Shown: one piece after another, positions 33,694 to 45,633 of the stretch
How the letters are laid out: every line of letters starts with the position of its first letter
Numbering within the stretch: the stretch's first letter is position 1
Made by a program: the position numbers and the translations under genes
Source of the DNA: Naematelia aurantialba
Taxonomy: Eukaryota; Basidiomycota; Tremellomycetes; Tremellales; Naemateliaceae
Length of the DNA: 64,000 nucleotides
Reading direction: 5' to 3'
NCBI GenBank assembly: GCA_021527695.1
Contig: JAKFAO010000004.1
Coordinates: forward strand, 1,219,001-1,283,000
The notes under the pieces: model-generated
Databases searched by the model: none
The model's input: the letters and a program-made list of their open reading frames with translations, nothing else
Told to the model about the DNA's origin: nothing

Positions 33694-36544
33694 TCATTGC
33701 TTGATCATGCGCCAGGCCGCCAGCACCTATCCCAAAACCCGTTCAGCTCTCACATTACAGCACACTGAGTACATACGTCGCCCCAACCTCCAGCTGGCGC
33801 ATAGGGCACTGCGTCGCTGCGCGCCAATGCACCGCCCTTGCGTCGCACCTCGAGGTTGTAGACGACCTCGCCCTCCCGTGGAATCGGGTACGTCCACGAC
33901 AGCTTCTGGCCCGATGTGACAAACGAGCCTGCGGAGACCGTGACGTCCACGTCCAGCGTCAAGTCGAGCGCGGCAGACGGGAATGGGACAGGCGTGGGAG
34001 GCCGCAGCTTGCGTGTTGATGATGCTGGCGAGGGGTCGCGCGACTGAGAGCCAGTAGACACGGTTGGGGTTGGGGTTGGGGTTGGGGTTGGCGTGGTGGA
34101 GCGCGAGTAGTTCTCCAGGTATCGTGCGGGATGGCGCAGCGTGTCTTTGACGCGATCTGATCGGCTGTCTCTAGGGACAAGCAGCGACGTGCTGGAAGAG
34201 CTGCGCTTCAGCTCGCTCTCGACGTACGGCGGCGGTGTGGCAATGCTGGGTCCGAGCGAGGCTGCATAGTGGATAAACGGCAGGTACACCTCCGTCGCGA
34301 TGCCGGCGGGCACGTGATCCTGGTGCCGCACGCGCACCGACAGCTTGAACACCGTCGTGGCGATATCGAAATCGATTTGCTCAGGTGCGCCGATCGTTGC
34401 AATGGGGAACGGCCGGCAGATCGCTCCGATCGCCCTGGACCCATCAAGCAGCAGCTGTGGGGTGATGCCCACTCCCGTCTCTACGCCTTTAGGCGAGTAG
34501 TAGACGTACGCCGTCTTGAGTGCACCGAGTGTCGAGGAAGAATCGCCATCTTGGTCGTACACTTCGTCTACCGATGTCTTGCTTCGGTCGGTGTATGGCT
34601 CTTTCCGGCAATTATCAATCGACGAGATCGAGAGATCCTCGCCGTTCCTGCCGTGAGCCAATGCCGGCATGCCGGACTTACCAGAGATCACCCCATTGGT
34701 GCGAGTTGTCCGGCACGTACGTCCACAAAGTATAGCTCAGGCAGTTTCGACCATCCGTCGCGTTGAGGGAGCAATCCCACGCCCGCTGCTGCATCGAAAA
34801 ATCGCCTTGGCCTTTACCGCCATCCACATACCCGTATGCCCGTTTGTCGTCCTGCCGCTCAGCACCGTCTCAAACCAGAAGGCTCACCATATCAAACGGG
34901 CACCCAATCTCGCCTATCAGCGTCGGGTATTTGCCGGCTGTATCTGCTGTGTCCTGCTTGAGGATGCCCAGTTGGTCCTGTATGGATTTGCGAATAGCCG
35001 TCTCTCCAACCCGTACGGCCTGGAGCACGGACCAATACTTTCCTCTCAGCAGCCCCAGTGCATCTGCATTAAACCAGTTCCAGTGTTTCGTCATGAGCGT
35101 CAACCCGTCATAATAGTGTGGAGCGAAGCATGCTCGTTTTTGGAGGTAGCCGTCTGGGAGTTTTGGCGGGATGGCAAAGACCGGAGGCTGGATAAAATGG
35201 ATCGCTTCGGGGTGGATCTGCCGGATCCGCGTGGCATATTCTGCCCAATGAGGGACCCAAAAGTCCTGGTCGAAATTGACAACGTGTTCTGAATTTGAGG
35301 GGAGGGTGTAAAAGTAGTCTGGCCGTGTGAGTTTTCGTGTTGCCACGTCCCAAACACCGTGTTGGGCCCAGACTGTCGGGTCAGCTTCGTTGACCACCGA
35401 ACCATTCCACTCACTACACTCTCCCAGAACCCAGTCTGGACTCCGCTTCCAGCCCCACTTGCCGCCACCCCGGGTAGCCTCCTCTTCCGGCAGCAGCCAC
35501 AGCTTGGTGCCCTTTGGGTCGAGCCGCTTCCTCGGACCTCTGCTCGGCCCCATCGACCCAAACTCCCACGTGTCCACCTCGACTGCCTCGCCCATACCGA
35601 GACGCATCCCTTCAAATGGCGTGGGAGTGATGCCCTTTTTCAGCCGCTGCTCAGACGGGACGACGCCCAGATTTTTCCTCCCCAGCATCCCGTCTCCCGG
35701 CTCGTTCATGCTATCCCAGCCAATGACGACTTTCTCAAACAGGCCTGGGCTCTCGGCAATCTTCCTGCCCAGCGCGCAGACGGCGTCGAAAAAGTGGTTC
35801 TGCAGCCAGTCCTGGATATTCATGCCGTCGATGATACATTTGGGCGCATATGTCCGTCCGGCGTAGAAGAGGGTGAACACGGTCTGACTGACCAGGCGGG
35901 TGTAGTTGGTCGCCCAGATCATCTGGGGAAACGACTCGGGCTGCGAGTCCTCGCGGGACGGGTACTCGTTGTGCAAAAGCGCCGCGTATGTGGACGATAT
36001 GTGGTGCGGGTCGATCCCGCACGCGTACAGCGTCCACAGCGGTGCGCCAGAACCTCCAGAGAACCTCGACCACTGCATCTCAGCTGCGTTCTCGAGATTT
36101 AACACTCACGACATCCTGGTGCGGATCCATAAAAACTCGGAAGCCCCACTCCTCGCACTTGTACAGCACCTTGACCACATAGTCCATGTATGCCTCGTCG
36201 TATTTCCCTGGGCCCTCATGTTCGAGCGCTTCCCAGGTGAAGACGAACCGTAGACAGTTCATGCCCCACGCGCGCAGTCGCGCCAGATGCACGTCGGCAC
36301 TGCCGTCGTCGAGGTTCAGTGGCCGGCCCACGAAATCCCCACGGCCAGCTTCTGCCTCCTCCCAGAACCCGTCCTGGGACCAGCTGGGCTGGTTGTGTGG
36401 AGCCTTGGCGCCTCCCGAGAGGTTGACGCCGCGGAGCAGCACCGATCGCCCATACGTGTCCTGGAAGTGCGTGGTCGAGGCGTGCAGGTAGTGTGGGGGA
36501 ACAGGGTGACCCGTTACGTGGGAGACTGTGGGCACGGGAGCCAT
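33694..36544 (-). CDS. SGL1: GH5 steryl-beta-glucosidase, EGCrP2/Sgl1-like
   Basis: Predicted 897 residues from five exons: 36544-36110, 36072-34888, 34851-34682, 34647-33777, 33726-33694. It opens with the subfamily pattern [17 protein letters not shown], then [19 protein letters not shown] and [30 protein letters not shown] carries the putative acid/base Glu (about residue 269) and [14 protein letters not shown] the nucleophile Glu (about 533). [16 protein letters not shown] lies near the end of the barrel. Cryptococcus EGCrP2/Sgl1 hydrolyses ergosteryl-beta-glucoside; the related EGCrP1 uses glucosylceramide, so substrate is inference. No signal peptide was seen. The C-terminal region has a disordered insert including a PTPTPTPTP run. 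The last 11-residue exon is predicted from splice signals; without it the protein ends a few residues later, at 33750. Confidence 0.88.
34061..34092. repeat. (GGGGTT)n tract inside the glucosidase gene
   Basis: Five G4 runs separated by TT on the plus strand, which is the non-coding strand here. It encodes the Pro-Thr repeat of the disordered insert. It resembles a telomere-type or G-quadruplex motif by sequence only. Confidence 0.85.
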
Positions 36545-36689
36545 GGTGTTGGGGAAACAGTAGGATGCAGGATACAGGAAATGAAATGGATAGACGTTGC
36601 ATCGGGTGGTGGTACGAGAGAGGAGATCACGTGGTGTTGCGGGACACCACCTTGTGTGGTTGCAGTCTTGCAATGTCCAACAGTGACTC
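36545..36689. promoter_or_regulatory. 145-bp divergent promoter (EGCrP2-like / RIM13)
   Basis: Start codons on opposite strands flank only 145 bp. An E-box-like TCACGTGG occurs at about 36627-36634. No clear PacC/Rim101 GCCARG site was noticed inside it. Confidence 0.5.
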
Positions 36690-39600
36690 ATGTCCTTCAA
36701 GACTTACCAGCAGGGTCTCAAGAATGCGACAGTATGATAGCCCATCGTCAACCTGACCCCGCTGACCCCCCAGGACCTAGCAAACAGGGCGATCCAGTCG
36801 GAAAGCGCCCTCTCTACCCTCTCGCCCTTGGTCTCGCCTCTTCCGGTTCTGCAGCGCACATTTCCGCTCTACATCACGTCCGCAGAGGCGTACTCGAGCC
36901 TGCTCACCTCCTCGCTGGTTCCAGAGTCAGAACGCGCGGGGATCAAGAAGAAATGGCGGCTCGTGCTCGAGCGAGCGGAGAAGATCAAGGCTCGGATCGA
37001 GCAGCTTGGCGGCGCAGTCGGACGCGCTTCAGTCGGCGATGGAGGTGAAGAGGACAACATCGTCCGCAGAGGCGGGACGTTGAACGGGGTAGTGACGGAG
37101 CTGTGGAACGAGGCGGGTCCTTGCGCGTCCGAGTTCACACTGGGACGGGAAGGTGTGTGGAGAGACGCATATCAGCCTCCCTTGGCCAGGGAACAGCTGG
37201 AACGGGAGCCCGAGTGGGCCGAGATCGAGCCGTCTGCTTGGGAGGCCGGCGAGGCGTCTAGGTGGCGGGTCAAGCAGGGCCGTGGCGCCGACTGCTCGGT
37301 CGTCGCTGGGGTCGGGGTGTGCATCGAGCACAATGCCCGATGGAAGACCAAGGTGCGTCGTGGCGAACCTAATACTCGCTGAAACATGCAGCTTGGCCAG
37401 AGTGCCCTGTATCCACAAGCCGCTACGGGCCAGCCGAAACATGCGGAGAATGGCAAGCACATTGTCAAACTGCTCCTGAACGGGGCTTGGCGCCGTGTAA
37501 GCTCCAGCTGTAGGCATCTCGCTAACGCCAGGTTGTTATCGACTCCCTGTTACCCCGAGCAGCCGCTACGGGAAAACCCCTACATGCCACTGCCACCACC
37601 ACCCCCCCTTCCTCCTCGCCCGTCGGTCCCGCCTGGATCCCGCTGTCTGTCAAGGCGTATTTCAAGACCCTCGGGGGCTACGATATCCGTGGCTCGAATC
37701 CCGCTCCGGACATATACGCCTTCACGGGCTGGATACCGGAAGTGTCGAGTCTCAGAGGCGGCTTCCAGCGGGAGAAGGAATGGACACGCATCTATTCTGC
37801 ATGGAAGAGAGGGCGTGTCCTGGTGACGCTAGGTACGGGCGAGTCGACGCCGGATCGATTGGTCCCTTTGCATGCTTACGGCGTACTTGGTGAGTCAGTC
37901 TACAATTAACACTGCTGATATGCAAGACATGCAGGGTGAGGACGGGGAGCGCATGCTCGAGATCTTTGATCCCGGATCTGCGCGCCGCCTGACGCCCCGG
38001 TCCAGTATCGCCAATGGAATGGATCAGCTATCCATCTCCTCCGCCGCGGTACAAGCCAGCCGATGCCACCGCTCGCAGGTCTTCCGTATGTCTTGGGACG
38101 AAGTTTGCACGGAATTCGAAACCCTCAACCTCAACTGGGATCCGGCGCCCTTGCCAGTCTCCGCCATACGACATTGGTGAGCTGCCCTCTGTGCCGCCAG
38201 CTCATATACGCAGGTCTTGGCCAAAGCCTAATGGCCTTGAAGGTGCACAGGGTATGTGTGTGCGCAAACATCCTACTGATCCATAGCGTTAGATCCACGG
38301 TACCGACTGTCCATCACGACGCAGTCAGATCCACTGCCAGAGGTGTGGATACTTCTCTCTCAGCATATAGTCAGCAAAGACAGACCGCTCGACGACATTG
38401 GTCTCCACATCTTCGAGGAACCAGAGTCTTCATCCGGTCCCGGGACTGCAGTACATCCCGAACGTGCGGGGCTCAGAGTATGTACGAGGGCATGTACGAG
38501 CTGACTGTGCTCAGAGCCCATACACCAACAGTCTCCACCTCGTTGTTCGATACCAACTCCGCCGTTCGGTCTCGTCCTTGCTCGTCATCCCATCTCGTGA
38601 TAGAGGCCTCCACCGAACGGACTTTACACTCCAAGCGTTTGCGCCGGCCGGCACCAGCGTGGCTCTTGATCGCGTGTCGAGATCCTTGGCATTCTCACAG
38701 ACGGCCACGGCGGAGCTGACGGCGCGCAATTCTGGTGGCCACTCTGGCCTGTCGAGCTGGATGTCCAACCCGCAATACCGCTTGGTCGTCCTGCCTCCGT
38801 CAGGCACGGTGCCAAGGCAGGCTGAACACCTCAAGGTGGTGCTGAGTGGGGATAAAGGACTGGCGTGGAATGTCAAGCTCCTCTGGGGCAGAGGCGAGCT
38901 CGTCTACGAGTGAGTAGGAATGACCGACGTGTCTGATGCATCCTCAGAGCGACCAGAGACAGTATCGTTCGCGATTCCGGAGCGTACGAGTACGGCGTCG
39001 CATACCTCGACCTTCCCGACGTTCAGCGTGAGTGGAGATACACTGTTGAGGCTCACGCCACAGCCGGGACCTACACGATGGTGGTTTCCGCGTTTACGCC
39101 GCGACAGACCGGCTCGTACTCGCTTGCAGTCGAGTCGTCGCTGCCCGCCAAGATTGAGCCGCTCGCGCCAGAAGGAGCGGGCATGTATTCTCGCATTGCC
39201 AGCGGGTCGTGGTGCGTTGTTTTCAGGCGCGTGGCGTAGCTTATGTCGTAGGACAATGGCGAATGCCGCTGGACGGCCTAGTCTCGGTGACTATAACAAA
39301 AATCCCAAGATCGAGATCATCCTCCCCCGTGCATCCTCCATCATGTAGGTCCAATGACCTTCCCAGCTTCCACCCATCTGTACCTTCCATCTTCCCTTTC
39401 GCCCGTCTCACGTGCTTGAAAAATGCCTTGCCCCTTCGGCCTCTTGCCTTGCCGTGCAATGTTGCTGGTACCCAGCAGTCAGCTAACAGACTTTCGCAGA
39501 ATCCGAATCGTCCCGTCCGTCGTGCTGCCGATCAACCTGACCCTCTTCCGGCGCTCGTCAGCCTCCACACTCGGGGAACAAATCGCCACGTCTGGGCCGT

Positions 39601-39764
39601 ACGACGACTCCCTGCCCGGCGTGCTGATCGGCAGGACCAAGGTCGAGGCCGGGGTGTATTTGGGGGCCGTCAGTGCTTGGGAAGCAGGAATGGGCGTGGG
39701 CGTCACTTGGGAGGGGCGGGTGTGGAGCGATGGGCCGCTCAGTGTGGAGGTGCTGGATGGGTAG
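36690..39764 (+). CDS. RIM13: Calpain-like protease Rim13/PalB
   Basis: Predicted 856 residues from eleven exons: 36690-36731, 36774-37352, 37392-37496, 37532-37889, 37927-38176, 38214-38242, 38287-38477, 38515-38909, 38948-39211, 39252-39344, 39500-39764. An N-terminal MIT-like helical region ([19 protein letters not shown]... [16 protein letters not shown]) precedes the calpain core. [12 protein letters not shown] carries the catalytic Cys (about 188) and [10 protein letters not shown] the His (about 356). The third-site region reads LEIFDPGS, with Asp where calpains have Asn in NPW. Two beta-sandwich (C2-like) domains follow ([49 protein letters not shown]). PalB/Rim13 cleaves PacC/Rim101 at endosomal ESCRT complexes in alkaline-pH signalling. 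The start at 36690 keeps the MIT helix. Confidence 0.9.
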
Positions 39765-40429
39765 GTTGGCATGGATACACTGGAGGTGAGGTTGATATGG
39801 AGACATTGGAGGTGAGGTGGTGTGGATATGTTGTATGCATCGTGGCTTTGCAGCCGTGCGAGACTCGAAATGTAAATTCCAAATTACCCGTCTGCCTCGT
39901 GCGTCGTCGAAGCGCCGTCGGGTGCTGCGTCCGAGTCCGAGATTGCCGGGATCTACTGTTCCATCCCGCACAAACACCTACTTGTCATTCCCGACACGCA
40001 CAAGGCTGTCTCTCCAGGAGCAGCGAGTGCGTCAACGCCAGCAATAGCCTTTAGGATGGGCAAAGTCTCTTCATATGTATGCATGTCAAAGTCCTTCACT
40101 ACACGCCACACTCCACGCTGGGCTCACGCAGGGCTTGCGTCGTGAATAATGTCGATAGGCTAAGCTCGGACCAAGTATGTCCGAGGACTCACAGTCGTCA
40201 GGCGGACGGCTCGCAAACTCTGTTGTTAAATAGAACCGAGATATTCGTGATGCCGTTCTTATGTCAGGAAGAGTGTGTCACCGAGACTGGCCGCCCGTTT
40301 TTTTGGGTCAGAGCACAGCGGGGGAGAGAGGGAGCAGAGACGGCAGTTAGCGGCCGAGAGGTGATCGGAAATTCCAATCTATCAGAGATCTGGCAGGCTG
40401 GGGGGGGTTGGAAGAGCGAGAGGGGGGGG

Positions 40430-40556
40430 GGTGGAGGGTTGGAGGGTTGGAGGGTTGGAGAGATGGAGGGTTGGAGAGATGGAGGGATGCAAGAGGGAGA
40501 CGGGTGCAAGAGGGAGACGGGTGCAAGAGAGAGAGGGGTGCAAGAGGGAGAGGGGG
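40430..40556. repeat. Two adjacent purine-rich minisatellites
   Basis: First block: GGAGGGTTGGAGGG and GGTTGGAGAGATGGAG units, 40430-40488. Second block: about four copies of a ~17-bp unit GCAAGAGGGAGACGGGT and variants, 40488-40556. Confidence 0.9.
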
Positions 40557-40920
40557 CACTGGCAGCGGCAGCGAGCAGAGGACTGCGGGCACGGTCAGAG
40601 TTGCAGGACAGCCACTTGACTCGGTGACTATACCGCTGGCGTCTCGGCGGAGCGCGATGCCGGGCACGGACAGCGCGCAAAGCCCGAGAGGCAGCACAAA
40701 GCAGATGAGCAAGCTGTCGCTGTTCTTCTGGTGGATCCCTGTGGGCCAGTTTTACCTCCGACGCAGAGACGTACAGACTCTGCTGGTCGCTGCGTGCTCG
40801 GCTTGGCGGATACCCATCTATCCAGCTAGCCATCTGTCCATCTATCCATCGAGTGTCTTGGCCGCGCTGGCAGAACGAGACATCAAAGCACCATCATCCC
40901 ATCACTTGGCCGCCGGTCAG

Positions 40921-40966
40921 CTCAGCACGCAGCACGCAGCACGCAGCACGCAGCACGCCGCACGCA
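40921..40966. repeat. ACGCAGC short tandem repeat
   Basis: About five or six copies of a 7-bp unit AGCACGC with minor variants, upstream of the F-box-like gene. Confidence 0.85.
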
Positions 40967-41440
40967 CGCCAGCAACGATCGAGGCAACATCCTTTCCGGC
41001 AACGGTGACCCTCTCCATCTGTCCTTCACCCCCAGAGTCCCCGCCCCGCCAGAGTCGCTGCCTTGGCGCATCCTGACTCCAGACACAGACACTGGGCATT
41101 GCGCATCTCCATTCTCGGCGAGGCGTTGCGACCTCCGCAGACGAGGCCGAAAGCCATAAAGCCTCCTTGTTCGAGCTAGTGCCCGTCGGCCCCGGACCGA
41201 CACACCTCTGGCAGCGAGCACCTCGTCGTGGACCGCAATCACGGCCCAACCTCCCTCGACCCCCTTTTGTCTCGCCCCCCCCTTCCATCTCTACGGCCTC
41301 CGCGACAGCGACCGGCGTACGCTCGTCCGCCATTATTATTCGCCTCCGCCGTCCGCCGTCCGCTGTGCACTGTGCCATCCGCCATCTCCATCAGTGGCCC
41401 CGTTGCAACGACGGCGTGATCGAGGTGGACGCAATTTCCG

Positions 41441-44400
41441 ATGAGCAAGCTCTTGACACGGCCATCGTCGTTGCTTTGCGATCCAACGCCCACGCCTACC
41501 AAGACCTCGCTCGGGTTTTTGCTCGCTCCCACCGGAATATCGCCGCCATCCGCCTCGACCAGTCCGCCACGGCCTGCACACGCACCGGGCGCGCGCTCGC
41601 CGCCGACGTGCCCGCCGCTGGCGACTGCGGCGAAGCCACCTCCTTCCTCGGCCATGGAGACGCCCACGTCGTCTGCGCGAGCCTCGGCGCATGCGCAACC
41701 ACCACCCAGCCTCGACATGCTCCCTGCCGCCGCGCTGAGCCGGATCGCCTACCACCTCGTCGTCGACGACGCGGGCCACGGCGGGCACCCGTCCGCCCTC
41801 GTGCCCCTCTTGCTCACGTCGCGCGCAGTCTACAACACCATCTCCTTTAGCAACAACCCGCAGCTGTACAACGCGCTGTTTCGCGCGACGTTCGACTGCG
41901 CCGCCCTCGACCGGCGATACCAGTGGATGGTGGAGCATCTGTCGGACGTGGCAGGGCGCGGGCGCAAGATCTTCGACCTGTTCAGCGACCCGCGCAGCTG
42001 GGCAATCGACTACCAGACTCGCTGGGCACAGAGCTGGCGCATGCGCCAGGTCGTCCAGCACGCCAGCATCGACGTGCCGGGCATCTGCAATCGCGAGCAG
42101 CTCACGGCCGATCTGTGGAACGTGTGGTTTCTCCTGACCGAGAACGGTGCGTGCACTTGGGAGCCGGGTCTCTGCAGGACGCAAGACGCGCAGACGCTGA
42201 CTCTTGACTCTGCCAGACGGCAAAAACGTCCGCTTTCTCGCCGAGCAGTGCAGCTTTCAGCCCTGGATCGTCGTCTACTACAAGGACGATATGCTCAAGG
42301 ATTCGCTCATTCCCGGCTACCCTCCGGAAACAGGCGCCAAAGCACTCGGCCTCTGGTGTGCCCTCTTGTCCGGCACTGGTGAGTCTCAGCCGGCATTTCC
42401 GTGTCGTCCCTGCGCCACACTGCCGGACCCGACACGTCCATGTCGTAGCTGACGCCAGGCCAGACTTGTCAGAGGAGCAGACGCCCGCCGACGTGGACGA
42501 GAAGATCTTCATCATGCGTCCGTATGTGTTTGCATGCGCGAAATACGACATCACGTATGCGCCGTGGCATCACCGGCGGCTTCCGCTGTGCGAGCCCGAC
42601 TGCAAGGAGCACGAGCCGGACGTGACGATGCGGTCCAAGGCGATGCCGTACAAGCGCTTTGGGTACATGTGGAAGCGCGCTCCGCCGCACTTTGTGCTCG
42701 GGTGCTACCTCGTCTTTCTGCGGCTGCTCGAGCGCCAGCCGGGGCGCATGGGCCTGAAGCCGGGCAGCTCGACGTTCTCCCTGTCTCCCGCCGACGCGAT
42801 GCGCCCGGGCCTGTTCAGCACGACCCGCATCATGCCGTCCATCTACCACGACCGCGAGTGGCAGCGCAACTCGGTGTGCCAGGACCCGCACACCTCGCCG
42901 GGCCTGCCGCCGCTGACGTTTCGCGGCGAGCTCGCAGGCTTCTGGCGCGGCAAGTTTCTCTTCTACGACTTTGACATGTACCGCCAGATCCTGGCGGGCA
43001 ACATGCGCGGCGTGTACACGGGCACGTTTGCAGAGCAGGCGGCCGAGATGGAGTTTCGCGAGACGGTCATCAAGGTCAGGAAGGAGGACGTCGGCGGCAC
43101 AGGCCCGATGCTGTGTGCCGGCTTCCAGGACGAGGACGAAGAGGGCAGCGAGGCAGAGCAGAGGCGCATCGAGGCGGGCTACGGACACGAGCTGTGCTTG
43201 GACGACGGCGAGCCCGACGAGCCCGGCTGGACAAAGGAGATACTCATCACAGGGCGGGTGAGCCGTTGCCTCTTTCCTCCTTCTCCTGTGTCCACCTCGC
43301 TGGCTTCCTCTGATCCCTCGTCATGCCATCAAGCAACCCGCTAACAACGCCAGTGTCGCACAAGCTGGGGCTGGGCACGCGTAAGAGGCAGAGTCAGAGC
43401 GTGGGACGGATTGGTCATGCTTGCGATTGCCTACTCGGTGGGTCGTCTCTTGCTACTCCTTCATCACTCGTGCCCCTGTCGATGTCTCCCCATGCCTACC
43501 ATCTTGTCTGCTCGTGATGCTCCTCCGACTCCACACCATCTTGTGCGGCTTGCCGTATTCCATCCTTCCGCACCCCCACGCTGTGCAAGCCGCGACGCTC
43601 GATCCTCACCCACCTTCTAATCGCAATGCTTGCTAACCGCACTGCTATAGCGGCACGTGATGGGGCGTTGGCTCTGGCGAGGTTACCTCCATACGGGCGG
43701 ACATCTCATCGGCAGGTGGCGTGACACCTTCACCGCGGAGAACCTCCGAGGTGAGTCTATCTGTCCTTGACACGACTTCTTCACTACACGTGCAGCTTGA
43801 CACGACCTCTTCACTACACGTGCAGTAGACCTGATCCTGGTCTAGGCTACGAAGGCGCCTTTGGCATGGTCCGTGCGGGCGATATCTTCTATCCGCCGCA
43901 TTTCCCCAAACGCATGGAAGACTCGCTCGGCGTGGATCACTCTGGTGTTCCCGGGCACGCGGGGGGACCGAGCCCGGCGTTCCCCTCACAGCAGCTGTTG
44001 AGCCGGCCGGCGGCAGTCGCCCACCAGAGTCGGCAGGCCCACTCGATACCTCCCCCGCATTCGCCTGTGACGTCGATCTCTGGCAGGTCCGGGAGGGAGT
44101 CGCCGAGCGCTCTGACCCCGGGCTGGCAGAGAGCGCCGTCGCCTCCGATGCCCGCCCCCTACCACCCGCTCGGGCGGTACTACCCGTCGTCGAGCGAGCG
44201 CGACTCGCCCCTGTCCCCCGAGCACCTCGTCCCTGCCAAACGAGAGGCGCAGGGCATGCAGACCAAAGCGCAGGTGGAGGCGTGGCGCGCCTCTGCCTAT
44301 CCTGCGACTGAGAGATCTATCAAGCGCCAGAGGATGGAGGACGAGGCGGTGCTGAGCTCTGCCAGCTCGGCTGCAGCGGCCAAGTACCTCGGTCCGCCGC

Positions 44401-45172
44401 CTCTGTCTTCGTCCAAACCGAGTTTAAGGGGAAGAGAGCCGGATCGGTCGATGTCGATATCACTGCCAGTCGACCCGAGTCCAGGACGCGCCTTCCTGTC
44501 GGATCTGCTGAATCCCCACCGGGAGGGCAGCAGCAACAGCAACAGCAGCAGCAACAGCAACAGCAACCGCAACCGCAACAGCGATCGCGCGGACCGACGG
44601 GCCAGTGTCCCGAGTGGCGTGGGATTGAATGACGCCAAGATCCTCGAGCGGTTCCGGCGGTCCGAGCCTGACGCAGCGGACAAGGGTGTGCATAGGAGAG
44701 TGGCTGTCGTGTCTCCCGCGACGGGTGCTCTAGGGCCTGGTGGCCCAAGCAGACATTCTCCGCTGTCCGTGAGGGTAAGTCGCGGTTCATGTATCATGCG
44801 CATGTTCGCTTGGGTTTCGGACGAGGACTGACGGTCCAGGATGATTCGATAAACGATACGCTCCAGCAGAGCCACGTTGCAGCATCAAGCCACGTTGCAG
44901 TATCAAGCCACATTGCAGCATCTCCGAGCGGGCCAGCAGGGGGTCCGGCCGCTGCCGCTTCCAGCGAGAACGTGAAGCAGGCGTTCTGGGTCCGCTCGTA
45001 CAGCCCCGACAGCGGCGACGCTCACGATCCGCCATCCAAGGGTTCCGCGCGGCGTTCGCCAGACGTGCGCCCTCTGAATCAGCTAAAGCAGGAGCCGGGC
45101 CCGGTCGAGATGGAGCATAAAGTCTTTCAGACGGTTGAGACTGGCGAGATGGAGGATGTGGGGTCCCGGTGA
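41441..45172 (+). CDS. Large F-box-like protein of basidiomycete type
   Basis: Predicted 1035 residues from seven exons: 41441-42146, 42217-42378, 42464-43257, 43354-43437, 43651-43750, 43846-44774, 44840-45172. After a Pro-rich N-terminus, LDMLPAAALSRIAYHL... LLLTSRAVYNTISF is a degenerate F-box-like helical motif. A conserved globular part follows (FRATFDCAALDRRY, RPYVFACAKYDITY, FWRGKFLFYDFDMYRQIL, GRVRAWDGLVML, GYLHTGGHLIGRWRDTF, GYEGAFGMVRAG). The C-terminus is disordered with a Ser/Asn tract. F-box proteins select substrates for SCF ubiquitin ligases; no substrate can be named. An ATG in stronger context (GCCATGG, 41654) is in frame and would give 964 residues; it may be the true start. 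Intron 5 holds a 30-bp duplication. Confidence 0.78.
43766..43825. repeat. Perfect-length 30-bp tandem duplication in an intron
   Basis: Two copies (43766-43795 and 43796-43825) of a unit starting CTTGACACGACYTCTTCAC and ending ACGTGCAG differ at one position. Each ends in CAG, so each supplies a possible 3' splice site upstream of the TAG used at 43845. Confidence 0.95.
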
Positions 45173-45633
45173 CATGTGCGGGGTGATAGGGAGGCGACTC
45201 GTATCCGCTGCGGGTCGATAATGAGTGTCAGACGAGTGGAGTCGACCGAGCGTCTTGGCATGCGTGTTGGCCGAGGCAGGCGGACGACCCGGGGGAGTGT
45301 CTGCGAAGGGAGGGGAGGGGATTTAGAATAACTGTTGTTTGTATTTGTAAACGCATTGATGTATCCACAGTGATCTGCATCCACAGTAGTCGTATGCAGT
45401 CCATGGCATACATGCAACGCAGCATTGCACGCCTGCCCAACGAGGTGCCGGCCACAGACAGTACAGTCACCAACACGTCCACTGCCACTTGCCGCGATTG
45501 CGATTCCAGGCACGGACGATCGATCGCCACCCGTCACAAGCAAAGAGTTGACTAAACCGTCCTGTGTCTTTCGCTATACCACTGTGCTTCACTCTGTTCG
45601 ACTCTAAATACCTCGGGGCAATGGCATCGCAGC
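45173..45633. promoter_or_regulatory. Intergenic region upstream of DNA ligase I
   Basis: 461 bp between the F-box-like gene and the ligase start. It includes an AT-richer part (TTTAGAATAACTGTTGTTTG, about 45320-45340). No MCB (ACGCGT) element or gene was noticed. Confidence 0.45.

Larger units (their letters stand above)
39765..41440. other. 1.7-kb intergenic region rich in minisatellites
   Basis: This is the longest gene-free stretch in the window. It contains GGAGGGTTGGAGGG-type and GCAAGAGGGAGACGGGT-type tandem repeats (40430-40556) and an ACGCAGC repeat (40921-40966). C-rich sequence approaches the F-box gene. Long open frames across it are low-complexity and different on each strand, so I do not call a gene. 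It may include a long 5' leader of the following gene. Confidence 0.5.

Noticed and set aside
34061..34092. Interstitial telomere repeat (GGGGTT)n.
   Set aside because: It is short, coding, and encodes a Pro-Thr run in a disordered protein segment; there is no other sign of a fused chromosome end.
40408..41076. Open frame of about 220 codons on the plus strand.
   Set aside because: It is made of minisatellite-derived Trp/Arg/Gly/Glu repeats followed by unrelated sequence with no start context or splice logic; the opposite strand is equally open.
41239..42223. Long minus-strand frames opposite the F-box gene.
   Set aside because: They are Arg/Ala/Gly-rich shadows of a high-GC gene; the plus frame has conserved F-box-like motifs and proper introns.
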